A DNA stretch of 64,000 nucleotides from Arthrobacter sp. TPD3018 (GTDB taxonomy: Bacteria > Pseudomonadota > Alphaproteobacteria > Sphingomonadales > Sphingomonadaceae). A program made the translations under genes and the position numbers. The DNA is taken from NCBI GenBank assembly GCA_003075315.1, contig QDFQ01000007.1, positions 62,001 through 126,000 of the forward strand. Reading direction: 5' to 3'. Each line of letters opens with the position of its first letter. The stretch's first letter is position 1. The notes under the pieces were generated by a model. The model was not told where the DNA came from. It saw nothing but the letters and a program-made list of their open reading frames with translations, and ran no database searches. Below, in pieces: positions 9,773 through 18,152 of this stretch.

Positions 9773-9973
9773 CTGATGCCCCCTTGTTGCGGTCGCTCCC
9801 ATCACGCCGCTCAGCAAGATTGTCATTCGACGGCCACGAACCCGTAACATCGGATTTCAAAAAAGTTTACGGGCGTGGAACTTTTCGACAAAACGCTCGA
9901 ACCGGGGCTAGTCGCTTTTTTGCGTTAGGGTTTTGACGCGGCCGATTGTCATGACGGGCGAACCCTTTTGACG

Positions 9974-10564
9974 ATGGAGTGTCTCGGGCGGACGATGGTA
10001 GACGACAGGCAGTTGGAGCGGTGGTTTTGCGAGGAGGTGCTTCCCTTGGAGGCGTCGCTGACCCGCTATCTGCGTCGTAACTGGCGGACGGCCGAGCAGA
10101 TCATGGATATCCGGCAGGACATATACGAGGCGGCGCTGACCGGCGGGCGGCAGGAATTGCCGTCCCACACCGCGGGCTATATCTTTACGATCGCGCGCAA
10201 CATCCTGGTCAACCGGTCGAAGCGCGAACGGATCGTCCAATTCGAGCATTATGCCGACATGGAAAGCGTCGAACAGGGCGTGGATCTGTCCGCGACCGAT
10301 CGCCATCTCGATGCGCGCGACGCGCTGCGCCGGGCGCAGGAGGGGATTGAGCGGCTGCCCCCGCGCTGCCGCGAGGTCGTGCGCCTGCGCAAGATCGAAG
10401 GACTGTCGACCCGCGAGGCGGCGGCACGCATGGGCGTCGGCATCGACACGATCGAACGCCAGCTGGTATTGGGCATCCGCGCGATGGCCGATGCGATGCT
10501 GGGCGGCGCGGGCAAGATCCGTCGCGGCGGCGCGGCCAGCACTGGCAAGGCTCGCCGCCAATGA
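9974..10564 (+). CDS. ECF RNA polymerase sigma factor, FecI-like
   Basis: About 196 residues. Region 2 spans roughly residues 20-90 ('ADRQDIYEAAL'-like helix, 'AGYIFTIARNILVNRSKRER'). Region 4 is near the C-terminus ('IERLPPRCREVVRLRKIEGL', 'STREAAARMGVGIDTIERQL'), an HTH that would read the -35 element. Start choice is uncertain: ATG at 9974 is used, but ATG at 9995 or TTG at 9968 is possible. The stop overlaps the FecR-like start by 4 bases (ATGA), so the two are translationally coupled. It is expected to direct transcription of the divergent receptor operon when the receptor binds its ligand. Confidence 0.9.
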   Translation: MECLGRTMVDDRQLERWFCEEVLPLEASLTRYLRRNWRTAEQIMDIRQDIYEAALTGGRQELPSHTAGYIFTIARNILVNRSKRERIVQFEHYADMESVEQGVDLSATDRHLDARDALRRAQEGIERLPPRCREVVRLRKIEGLSTREAAARMGVGIDTIERQLVLGIRAMADAMLGGAGKIRRGGAASTGKARRQ

Positions 10565-11583
10565 ACCGCGCGACGATGATCGAAGAAACGGCTGCGCGCT
10601 GGATCGTCCGCCAGGAAAGCGGCGACTGGTCGGCCGAGGACGACGCCGCGCTGACCGCGTGGCTGGACGAGCAGATGGCGCATAAGGCCGCATTCTGGCG
10701 CCTGCGCCATGGCTGGGCGGCGGCGGATCGTGTCGGGGCACTCGGCTTCCGGGCCGCCACGCCGCGCTCGCGCGCCCGGCGCGGTTGGCAGGCGGTGCTC
10801 CGCGCTCGCCCCCGCGCGATCGGGGCGATCGCCGCCGCGCTGGCGGTGACGGTCGGCATCGGCACGACGGTGCTGCGATCGCCGACGAGCTTTGGGCTCG
10901 GGCACGTTACGCAGGACGAGGCATCCCCTTCGGCGTCCGCGCCGGTGCGCGTTCAGACGCCGGTGGGCATCCGCCACACGATCGCGCTGCGCGATGGCAG
11001 CCGGGTGGAACTGAACACCGCGACCGTCGTGCGCACGACGGCCAGCGATGCGGGGCGGGAGGTCTGGCTGGATAAGGGTGAGGCGTATTTCGACATCGTC
11101 CACCGCCCCGACCATCCCTTCGTCGTGCATGCCGGGCCACGGACGGTGACCGTTCTCGGCACGCGCTTCACCGTTCGCCGCGATGGGGACAAGGTGACGG
11201 TGGCGGTGCTGTCGGGGCGTGTGCGGATCGAGGATTCGACGTCCGACGCCGGCACGCGCTCCGCCGTCATCGGCCAGGGTGACATCGCTTACGCCCAATC
11301 GCACGGCACGCTGGTCGCGCTCGCCGCACCGGCACGCGTCGAAGCGATGACCGGATGGCGCGACGGCGTGCTGGTGTTCGACAACCAGCGGCTGGGGGAC
11401 GCGGTGGCGGACTTCAACCGTTACACTAACCACCCAATCCGCATCGCCGACCCTGCCACCGCCGACATCCGGATCGGCGGGACGTTCCAGATCGATAACA
11501 GCGCGGGTTTCCTCGACCTTCTCCACTCCGCTTACGGACTGAAGGTGCGATCCGACGCGAACGGTGTCGTCGTCGAGCCGTGA
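10561..11583 (+). CDS. FecR-family anti-sigma/sigma regulator
   Basis: A 340-residue single-pass inner-membrane protein. The N-terminal cytoplasmic DUF4880-type domain (residues ~8-50, 'AARWIVRQESGDWSAEDDAA') would hold the sigma factor. A transmembrane helix lies at about residues 80-98. The periplasmic FecR domain follows ('GSRVELNTATVV', 'LDKGEAYFDI', 'VLGTRFTVRRDGD'), then a small C-terminal secretin/STN-like domain (~270-340) that contacts the receptor's STN domain. It overlaps the sigma gene by ATGA. The start is fixed by that coupling. In FecIRA systems the protein is cleaved stepwise to free the sigma factor. Confidence 0.92.
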   Translation: MNRATMIEETAARWIVRQESGDWSAEDDAALTAWLDEQMAHKAAFWRLRHGWAAADRVGALGFRAATPRSRARRGWQAVLRARPRAIGAIAAALAVTVGIGTTVLRSPTSFGLGHVTQDEASPSASAPVRVQTPVGIRHTIALRDGSRVELNTATVVRTTASDAGREVWLDKGEAYFDIVHRPDHPFVVHAGPRTVTVLGTRFTVRRDGDKVTVAVLSGRVRIEDSTSDAGTRSAVIGQGDIAYAQSHGTLVALAAPARVEAMTGWRDGVLVFDNQRLGDAVADFNRYTNHPIRIADPATADIRIGGTFQIDNSAGFLDLLHSAYGLKVRSDANGVVVEP

Positions 11584-11673
11584 CCGAGCGGGGCGCGGGG
11601 CGGGGTGGCCGTGCGGAATCGTGGAACCACTGGCGGGCGGACCCGACGATCTTCGTTGCCAGCCCGCGGTGGG

Positions 11674-12324
11674 CTACAGCGTGGCCATCGCGCCTTGCAC
11701 CATTGGCCGCACGGTCAGGTCCACGAACCGGTCGATATCGTCGTTGCTGGTGAGATCGATGTCGAACTGGCCGGCGCCGATCGTTCGGGCAAGGCCGATG
11801 CACAGCGCGAAACAGCTATAGGCCAGCGGGCAATTGCGATGCGCGGCAGCGGTGTCGCTGAGGTCGAACCCGCCCTCGCCATAGATCAGTTCTGCCATGC
11901 CGATGAACGCCCGCAGCGAAGCGGCGCGAAACCCCGGGTGGATCGTGCCGCGATCGGTGCGCCCGAACATCACCCGGACCAGCTCGGGCTGCGCGACGCC
12001 GAAGCGGACATAGATCTGGGCGTGGCTGATCAGCCGGTCGACCTTCGTATCCTTGGTCGCTGCTGCTGCCTGCAATGTGACCTCAAGCCGATCGAACGCC
12101 TCGCGCGCGATGTCGAGCACAAGAAAGTCGATGCTGGGATAATGGTTGTAGAAATTGCCGGGCGTCACGCCGAGTTCGCGCGATAGGCGGCGCACCGTCA
12201 CATGTTCCAACGTTTCGGTGGCGAGGATATGTTCGGCGACCTTGCGAAGGTCCTCGACGACGTTGCCGCGATGATAATTGGCGCGCGTGGCCACCGGTGC
12301 GGGTGTGTTCTTCGAAGCCGCCAT
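11674..12324 (-). CDS. TetR family transcriptional regulator
   Basis: About 216 residues. The N-terminal helix-turn-helix is near residues 20-65 ('VTVRRLSRELGVTPGNFYNH', then 'YPSIDFLVLDI'). The C-terminal ligand domain is not recognisable as a specific subgroup. The ATG at 12324 is chosen because the upstream 18 codons are Arg-rich and non-conserved looking. It converges on the fecR-like gene. The nearest upstream gene on the same strand is the GGDEF-EAL gene, 144 bp away, so no target operon is obvious from context. Confidence 0.85.
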   Translation of the reverse strand: MAASKNTPAPVATRANYHRGNVVEDLRKVAEHILATETLEHVTVRRLSRELGVTPGNFYNHYPSIDFLVLDIAREAFDRLEVTLQAAAATKDTKVDRLISHAQIYVRFGVAQPELVRVMFGRTDRGTIHPGFRAASLRAFIGMAELIYGEGGFDLSDTAAAHRNCPLAYSCFALCIGLARTIGAGQFDIDLTSNDDIDRFVDLTVRPMVQGAMATL

Positions 12325-12428
12325 GGTGCGGGCTCTAGCCGTGGCGCGATACCCTGACAACCGACGTCGCCGTGCCATGCGGCCAAGCAGCCGGCCCGTC
12401 GACTGGCTATGGCCGGTGCGGCGGGATG

Positions 12429-12454
12429 CCGCAGATGCGAGACGGCATCTGCGG
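12429..12454 (-). terminator. 10-bp perfect hairpin after the GGDEF-EAL gene
   Basis: Arms CCGCAGATGC (12429-12438) and GCATCTGCGG (12445-12454) with a 6-base loop. The hairpin starts 14 bases beyond the stop codon of the GGDEF-EAL gene. No T-run follows on the minus strand, so termination is plausible but not classic. Confidence 0.45.
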
Positions 12455-12468
12455 ATCGTACCGGATCG

Positions 12469-14496
12469 TCACATATGGTTGGCCTGCAACCACTCGTGCG
12501 TGGTCAGATCGGGTTCGGCGGTGGGATGCCCGAGCAGATAGCCCTGCACCTTGTCGACCCCCAGGACGCGCAGGATGTCGAGCTGCGCCTCCGTCTCCAC
12601 CTGTTCCACCACGATCGGCGTGCCGACCGCGCGGCATAGCTCGACGACGCCGATCAGCAATTGGCCGGCGAGCGGGCATTCGACGATCGATCGGACGAGG
12701 CCGCCGTCGATCTTGATAAGGTCGAATCGGATATGCTTCAGATATCCGATCGAGGCGAAGCCGGCGCCGAAATCGTCCAGCGCCACGCGGACGCCCAGCG
12801 CCTGCAATTCGGCGATGGTCCGTTGTGCCATCTCCAGGTCCCGCAGCAGCGCCGTTTCGGTGATCTCGACGATCAGGCGATCGGGCGCGAAACCGTGGCG
12901 GTCGCAGGCGGCGGCGATCATCGTGCACAGATGCGGCCCGACCTCGCCCGCCGTGACGTTGAACGACAGGGCGAGATGCGCGGGCCATTGCGTCGCCTTC
13001 GCCAGCGCGCGTGCGAACAGATGGTCGGTGAAATGCGTCGCGACCCGTGCACGGTCCGCCACCGCGAACAGTTCGTCGGGCGGCACATTGCCAAGTTGTG
13101 GGTGCTGCCAGCGCATCAGCGCCTCGAACGCGACGACCTCGCCGGTGCCGGTGCGGACGATAGGCTGGAAATGCACGCCGAGCTGCGCGAGCGCGGCCGG
13201 ATCCTGGTAGGCGGTTTCGATGATGCGGCGCCGATCGCTTTGCTGCTGCAAGCCGATGTGGAAGAAATAGGGCTGCGCCTGCTTCAGCGCCTTGCTCTCG
13301 TACAGCGCCAGATCGGCGCGATGCATCAGGTCGATCGGATCGTCCGGCCAGACATCGCCCGTCGACAGGCCGATCGATCCGCGTGGCTGGACCACGTCGT
13401 CGCCGATGGTGATCGGCCGGTCGAATATCGCCGCGATCCGTCGCGCCGCCTCCGCGACTTCCGCCGCGTCGGCGGTGGGCAGCAGCACGGCGAATTCGTC
13501 ACCCCCCAACCGCGCGCACAGCGCCTTGGGCGGTACATGCTGGGCCAGGCGATCCGACACGCGCCGCAGCAGGACGTCGCCGACCCCATGGCCCAGTCGG
13601 TCGTTGACCGCCTTGAACCCATCAAGGTCCATCAGCACGACGGTGGTGTCTAGCCGTTGGCCGGCCGGCCGCTGTGCTTCGTCTAACCGGGCCAGGAAGG
13701 CGCGGCGGTTAGCGAGGCCGGTCAGCTGGTCATTGAACGCCAGGTGCGCGACTTCGCGTTCGCGCTCGATCGTCGTGGCATGCGCCTGCACGATGTCGTG
13801 GAATTGCTGATGCTGACGCTGCATCCAGGCGAACAGCAGCACGGCGATGACCGACAGGTTCGCCGCCGCCGCCATCAGCGCCGGGTTGCCCGTCGCAATC
13901 ATCGCGACGACCATGGGGACCGTTCCCGACCAGATCACGGCATAAGCGGCGCGGGGCAGCGAGACCATGCAGACCGCGCAGGCGATCGTCGAGAGCGCCG
14001 CAAAGAACGGGATGAAGGCGGCGACGTCCGCGCTGCGCGTGTAGAGCACCCAGGCACTCCACGCGGACAGGCTCAGGCCGAACAGCAGCGAGGTGCGGAC
14101 CGTGGAGGCGAACATCCGCCGCGCCGCCGCCGCACCGGCATAATGGACGCGCCGCCATTTCAGGATGCGGAACACGCTGGAGCAAGCGAGGACACACGAG
14201 GGCACATAGGTGACGGGCGCGGCGCGCGCGGACGAGGTGATGAAGGTCAGGAAGGTGACGTTGATCAGCAGGATCAGGTGCAGGCTCGGCACCTGATGAC
14301 GCAGCGCCCGGAATTGTGCCGCGGCCAGCATCTCGTCCAGTTCGCTATCGGGCGAATCGCGATCGTGGAAGGACGTCTGCGCGTTGCCGGTTCCTCGAAA
14401 GCGGGCGAAGGCCCCCGTGATCCGCGAAAGTCGCAGCCGAATGGCGCGCCTTGCGGGCAGCGCAGGGGTCGGGGGTAGGGGCGCACTTGTAGCCAT
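12469..14496 (-). CDS. Membrane GGDEF-EAL protein (c-di-GMP synthase/phosphodiesterase)
   Basis: A 675-residue protein. About residues 70-225 form several transmembrane helices with no recognisable extracellular ligand domain. A GGDEF domain follows with an intact GGDEF at 331-335 and 'DLDGFKAVNDRLGHGVGD' upstream. The EAL domain has an intact EAL at 458-460 ('VVAFEALMRWQHP') and 'DDFGAGFASIGYLKHI' near residue 575. No RxxD inhibitory site is seen five residues before GGDEF. Both active-site signatures are intact, so it could make, degrade or switch between the two. The gene stands alone between two minus-strand genes. Confidence 0.93.
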   Translation of the reverse strand: MATSAPLPPTPALPARRAIRLRLSRITGAFARFRGTGNAQTSFHDRDSPDSELDEMLAAAQFRALRHQVPSLHLILLINVTFLTFITSSARAAPVTYVPSCVLACSSVFRILKWRRVHYAGAAAARRMFASTVRTSLLFGLSLSAWSAWVLYTRSADVAAFIPFFAALSTIACAVCMVSLPRAAYAVIWSGTVPMVVAMIATGNPALMAAAANLSVIAVLLFAWMQRQHQQFHDIVQAHATTIEREREVAHLAFNDQLTGLANRRAFLARLDEAQRPAGQRLDTTVVLMDLDGFKAVNDRLGHGVGDVLLRRVSDRLAQHVPPKALCARLGGDEFAVLLPTADAAEVAEAARRIAAIFDRPITIGDDVVQPRGSIGLSTGDVWPDDPIDLMHRADLALYESKALKQAQPYFFHIGLQQQSDRRRIIETAYQDPAALAQLGVHFQPIVRTGTGEVVAFEALMRWQHPQLGNVPPDELFAVADRARVATHFTDHLFARALAKATQWPAHLALSFNVTAGEVGPHLCTMIAAACDRHGFAPDRLIVEITETALLRDLEMAQRTIAELQALGVRVALDDFGAGFASIGYLKHIRFDLIKIDGGLVRSIVECPLAGQLLIGVVELCRAVGTPIVVEQVETEAQLDILRVLGVDKVQGYLLGHPTAEPDLTTHEWLQANHM

Positions 14497-14725
14497 AACC
14501 GACTGATTAAGGGCTAAAAGTGAATCCCTTCCTTCAGTGTGTCGGGTCCTGTCACGAATTGTTGAGGGAAGGGACGGCGGATGCCATCCGTACGCATCGC
14601 GCCAATGTCATGCGCGGACTGTACATGACGCGCATCGCCGCAGCCGTGCTGTGCAGCGCTAGGCGGCGGCGCTGAACGTTGTCGTTTCCGCTGGCCGAGG
14701 GGGCCTCGCGGCATGCCGCAATCAA

Positions 14726-15466
14726 TCAGACCCGCGCGCGGAACGGCGTGAAGTCCGTACCCCGGTCGAACACGTCCACGCCTTCGGCCCGTTTCAGCGC
14801 GCCCACCACGACATAGGTCAGCGGCGTCAGCACCACCTCCCACGCCACCTTCAGCGCCCATTGCGTAAACAGCACGGTCACGACCAGCTGCGGCGTGAAG
14901 CCCTCTGCGCCCAAAAAGGCGACGGGATAGAAGATCAGGCTGTCCACGCCTTCGCCCAACACGGTCGAGGCGATCGTGCGGGTCCACAGATGCTTGCCGC
15001 CGGTCCACACCTTCATGCGTGCCATGACGTAGCTGTTGACGAACTCGCCCGCCCAGAAGGCGAGGACGCTCGCCAGCACGATCCGCGGCACCTGGCCGAA
15101 GATGACGGCATAGGCCGCCTGATTGCCCCAGGACGGCGCCGGCGGCAGGGCGACGACCACCCAGCTCATGAACGCCATGAACACGACCGCGGCGGTGCCT
15201 GCCCAGATCACCCGGCGCGCGCGGGCATAGCCATAGACCTCGGTCAGCACGTCGCCGATCACGTAGCTGACGGGAAAGAACAGGATGCCGGCGCCGAACG
15301 GCCAGGGCCCGATGCCCGGCAGCGTCACCTGTGCGACCTTGCCCGCGCCGATGACGTTCGACAGCAGCAGGATCGCGACGAACGCCGCCATCACGAAATC
15401 ATAATAGCGAAACGCCTGCCCCGGCAGCGCGCTCGCATCGACCGCCCGTTCGTGCCCCGTGTCCAT
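14726..15466 (-). CDS. Queuosine precursor transporter (QPTR/YhhQ family, DUF165)
   Basis: About 246 residues with roughly six transmembrane helices. Family-typical stretches are 'LLLSNVIGAGKVAQVTLPG', 'FFPVSYVIGDVLTEVYGYAR' and 'FWAGEFVNSYVMARMKVW'. YhhQ-family proteins take up preQ0 or preQ1 for tRNA queuosine modification. The start at 15466 is chosen because residues upstream are non-conserved. The earlier in-frame ATG at 15502 lies just before the tRNA. It is adjacent and divergent to tRNA-Arg(TCT). Arg(TCT) is not a queuosine-modified tRNA, so the adjacency is probably incidental. Confidence 0.88.
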   Translation of the reverse strand: MDTGHERAVDASALPGQAFRYYDFVMAAFVAILLLSNVIGAGKVAQVTLPGIGPWPFGAGILFFPVSYVIGDVLTEVYGYARARRVIWAGTAAVVFMAFMSWVVVALPPAPSWGNQAAYAVIFGQVPRIVLASVLAFWAGEFVNSYVMARMKVWTGGKHLWTRTIASTVLGEGVDSLIFYPVAFLGAEGFTPQLVVTVLFTQWALKVAWEVVLTPLTYVVVGALKRAEGVDVFDRGTDFTPFRARV

Positions 15467-15524
15467 GGCTGCGCACTCTATGGCTTTTCCCGGCCCACGC
15501 AACGCGCTACCGGGGCTGCCTTGC

Positions 15525-15601
15525 GCGCCCGTAGTTCAACTGGATAGAGCACGAGCCTTCTAAGCTTGGAGTTGCAGGTTCGAATCCTGCCGGGCGCGCC
15601 A
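15525..15601 (+). tRNA. tRNA-Arg(TCT)
   Basis: A 77-nt cloverleaf. The acceptor is GCGCCCG paired with CGGGCGC, followed by discriminator G and an encoded CCA. The D-arm is GTTC/GAGC. The anticodon stem is CGAGC/GCTTG with loop CTTCTAA (anticodon TCT). The T-arm is GCAGG-TTCGAAT-CCTGC. It reads AGA codons, which are rare in this GC-rich genome. The 3' end is a common integration target, and an accessory block starts just downstream. Confidence 0.97.
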
Positions 15602-15895
15602 GCTTTCTGGGTGGTTTGGGGGCTCCGGCGGCCGGTCGAGACGCCAACTCGCCAGAGATTCACCAGAGCATAGCGCACTGCGGAGTCAGCTCGGAGCCGT
15701 CTGGCGATCCATCTCAATGACGCTGCAGTCGTCCAGCCGCACCATTGTCAGCGCGGTGCTTCTTGATCCGCGGGAGCATGCACAGGCGATCGGCCTATTC
15801 GCGATCGGCTCAGTGCTAGGCGGCCAGGATTGGAGGGGCGTTATCGCCTTGGATCACTAAGCTCGCCGGGCACGCTTTCTCGAGACTCTTGCGTA
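15602..15895. other. Gene-poor stretch between tRNA-Arg and the receptor operon
   Basis: About 290 bp. It holds no tRNA and no complete gene that I can support. It contains only the small possible transporter remnant listed separately. I looked for a cobalamin riboswitch core and for a repeat of the tRNA 3' end here and saw neither. Confidence 0.5.
15717..15860 (+). pseudogene. Possible remnant of a DHA2-type MFS transporter
   Basis: A 47-codon open frame (ATG to TAA). Its middle reads 'DPREHAQAIGLFAIGSVLGG' followed by 'DWRGVIAL'. This resembles the loop 2-3 and 'WRWIF' region of EmrB-like drug transporters (ExRARAIG...GPxLGG...WRW). It lacks any flanking membrane segments and would be far too short to function. 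It could be chance, so confidence is low. Confidence 0.22.
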
Positions 15896-15912
15896 ATGAT
15901 ATTACATATCAT
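15896..15912. promoter_or_regulatory. Zur-box-like palindrome upstream of the receptor operon
   Basis: A 7-3-7 inverted repeat, ATGATAT-TAC-ATATCAT, AT-rich in a GC-rich setting. It lies 30 bp before the receptor start. The spacing equals the classic Zur core (ATGTTAT-N3-ATAACAT), with one changed base per arm. The right arm contains a TATCAT hexamer that could serve as a -10 element. Binding by Zur is inferred from this likeness only. Confidence 0.45.
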
Positions 15913-15941
15913 ACGTCGCTTTGGTCTGGGGGAGGGACGCG

Positions 15942-18152
15942 TTGACGAGACGATCTGTTACCATGGTGGTCGGTGCTGCTTTGTCGATGCTACCAGGCAC
16001 CGCGCTGGCGCAGGTGGCTGACGACCAGAAGGCCAGTCCAGACGATATCGTCGTAACGGCGACACGGACCGAAAAGTCGCTCATCGACGTACCTGCGGCG
16101 ATCACCGTGGTCGACAACGACGGCCTGCGCCGACGGGGTCTGACGATCGGAAGCGATGAGTTTCGCGGCATCCCCGGGATCTTCTTTCGCCGTACCGACG
16201 GGGATGCCGAAGATGCGTTGCAATTCTCCTTTCGCGGGGTGACCGGCAGCGCTGGGGGCGATACCTTCCTCGCGCTTATCGATGGCATACCGTTCGTCGG
16301 TCCGGATGAGCAGGTGTTGCTCAACCAGCTGCCCTACGGGGCGATCAGCCGTACCGAAGTCGTACGTGGACCGGTATCCGCGCTGTACGGGCGCGGGGCG
16401 ACCGCCGGCGCGGTCAATTACGTCACGCGCAGCCCAGGTTCCGACAGCATGACCGCTTCGCTGACGGCAGGGACGTACGACTATTTTCGCGGGGAAGCGA
16501 CCCTCGAGCGGAAGATGTTCGGTGATGGGGGTGGGATGCTCCTCTCCGGCTTCTACGAAGATGACGGCGGCTGGCGGGAAAACTCTCGTCGAAAGGTGCT
16601 GAACCTGTTCGGCAAGGTCGTCGTGCCGATCGGCGCAGACACCACGCTGACCGCCTATGGCAACTACTTCGATCGGCAGGTCGAGGTGCCAAGCAACATT
16701 CCCCTGCTTAGCGACGGGACCCGTGTCGCCGTTGCAGGCGGTCGTCGCGGCTACATCGGTTACCTGCCCAACGACTTGGATACCAAGGGAGGAATCGGCG
16801 CTCTCCGGTTAAGGCACAGCTTCGGAAGCAATGTCGAGCTGGTGCTGACCGGGCAGCATCGTCGGTTCGACCGGACCAACAGCTTCAATCTCTACCTCAG
16901 TGGCAGCGTCGATCCGCAGGCCGAGACCTACGCGGTCAACGGCTTTGCCCGACAGGACGAGAGCAGTGTCTGGATCGGCGATGCGCAGCTTACGGCGCGC
17001 CTGGGCGCCCACACGATCGTGGCCGGTGGCAATGTCGAGCGTGCCCGGATGAACGAACGCGATTTCTGGTCCGGCGAATATGGCTTCACGCCGCAGTGCG
17101 GGTTCCGCTTCTTTCAGATCGATATCAATTACGCGACCGGCGCGGTGCTGAACGCCGATGCGCCCTGTTTCCAGCGTAACTTCCTACTGACCGACGGAAC
17201 GGTGCGAAACCGGTTCTGGGGGGCCTATCTTCAGGACGAATGGGCCGCGACTGACCGGCTGACCGTGACCCTCGGCCTACGCTATGACGACTTCCGCCGG
17301 CGCGCGGTCTTCCGTCCCATCGAGGCGGCCTTCAGTCCGGGAGGGCGCCTGTCGGCATCGGAGAACGCCTTTTCGCCCAAGGCGAGCGTCGCCTATCGAC
17401 TGGGTGAGCGCGACGATGGAACACGAGGCACGGTTTATGCCTCCTATGGGCGGGGCTTTAGCTCCAACTTCGGACCGCTCTTCTACTTCGATCCGGCTTT
17501 ATATCAGCTCGATCTCAAGCCGATGACGATCGACAGCTACGAGGTCGGTTACAGGGGCAGGACGGGCTCCGGTATCCTTGCCTGGGAAGCTGCACTGTTC
17601 CGCTACGACCAGCGCAACCGGCTTGTCACAACCACGAACCCCGATCCAAATGGTCCATCGACCCTTCTGACGACCGGGCAACGCTACCGTAGCCAGGGGC
17701 TGGAGCTTTCCGCCGTCCTGCGGCCGGATCGCGGCACCAGCATTTCCGCCAATTACTCTTATGTCGACGCGGTATGGCGGGAATATCGAGTGCCCGGTGC
17801 GACCAGTGAGGTCGACCTGACGGGTAATCGTCCGGCCGGTGTCCCGACCCACATCTTCAACTTCAGCGCGCAACGGCGTTTCGCGTCGTGGCTGAATGGT
17901 CGCGCCGACCTCTACGTCTATGGCGATTACCCGATCACCGGCGACAATCGCGTCGAGAATGGCGGCTACGAGCTGCTCAATCTCAGCGCGACGATCGCCT
18001 TGCCGACGCGGCTGCCGCTGGCACTCGATCTGGCGGTGACGAACGTCCTGGATCGCGAGATCTACTCCTATTTCGGGACGGATACGGAACCGACCTATGC
18101 GACCCCGTCCACTCCGCGCCAGTTCCGGGCCACTGTAAGGGCGAGCTTCTGA
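15942..18152 (+). CDS. TonB-dependent receptor of a metal/metallophore or corrinoid uptake operon
   Basis: About 736 residues. The start is placed at TTG 15942 because GGGAGG lies 6 bases upstream; ATG at 15963 is the next choice. A signal peptide ends near 'GTALAQ'. Then come a TonB-box-like 'DDIVVTATRTEK' and a classical plug ('DEFRGIPGIFFRRTDG', 'VVRGPVSALYGRGATAGAVN'). The barrel ends 'RQFRATVRASF'. The lay-out is BtuB/FepA-like with no STN domain, so it does not signal through FecR. It overlaps the binding-protein gene by one base (TGATG). The substrate cannot be read from sequence. FecCD-type partners indicate a ferric-siderophore, haem, corrinoid or other metal complex. Confidence 0.92.
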   Translation: MTRRSVTMVVGAALSMLPGTALAQVADDQKASPDDIVVTATRTEKSLIDVPAAITVVDNDGLRRRGLTIGSDEFRGIPGIFFRRTDGDAEDALQFSFRGVTGSAGGDTFLALIDGIPFVGPDEQVLLNQLPYGAISRTEVVRGPVSALYGRGATAGAVNYVTRSPGSDSMTASLTAGTYDYFRGEATLERKMFGDGGGMLLSGFYEDDGGWRENSRRKVLNLFGKVVVPIGADTTLTAYGNYFDRQVEVPSNIPLLSDGTRVAVAGGRRGYIGYLPNDLDTKGGIGALRLRHSFGSNVELVLTGQHRRFDRTNSFNLYLSGSVDPQAETYAVNGFARQDESSVWIGDAQLTARLGAHTIVAGGNVERARMNERDFWSGEYGFTPQCGFRFFQIDINYATGAVLNADAPCFQRNFLLTDGTVRNRFWGAYLQDEWAATDRLTVTLGLRYDDFRRRAVFRPIEAAFSPGGRLSASENAFSPKASVAYRLGERDDGTRGTVYASYGRGFSSNFGPLFYFDPALYQLDLKPMTIDSYEVGYRGRTGSGILAWEAALFRYDQRNRLVTTTNPDPNGPSTLLTTGQRYRSQGLELSAVLRPDRGTSISANYSYVDAVWREYRVPGATSEVDLTGNRPAGVPTHIFNFSAQRRFASWLNGRADLYVYGDYPITGDNRVENGGYELLNLSATIALPTRLPLALDLAVTNVLDREIYSYFGTDTEPTYATPSTPRQFRATVRASF

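Noticed and set aside
15602..15941. Cobalamin riboswitch ahead of the receptor operon
   Set aside because: No B12-box or matching paired elements were seen.
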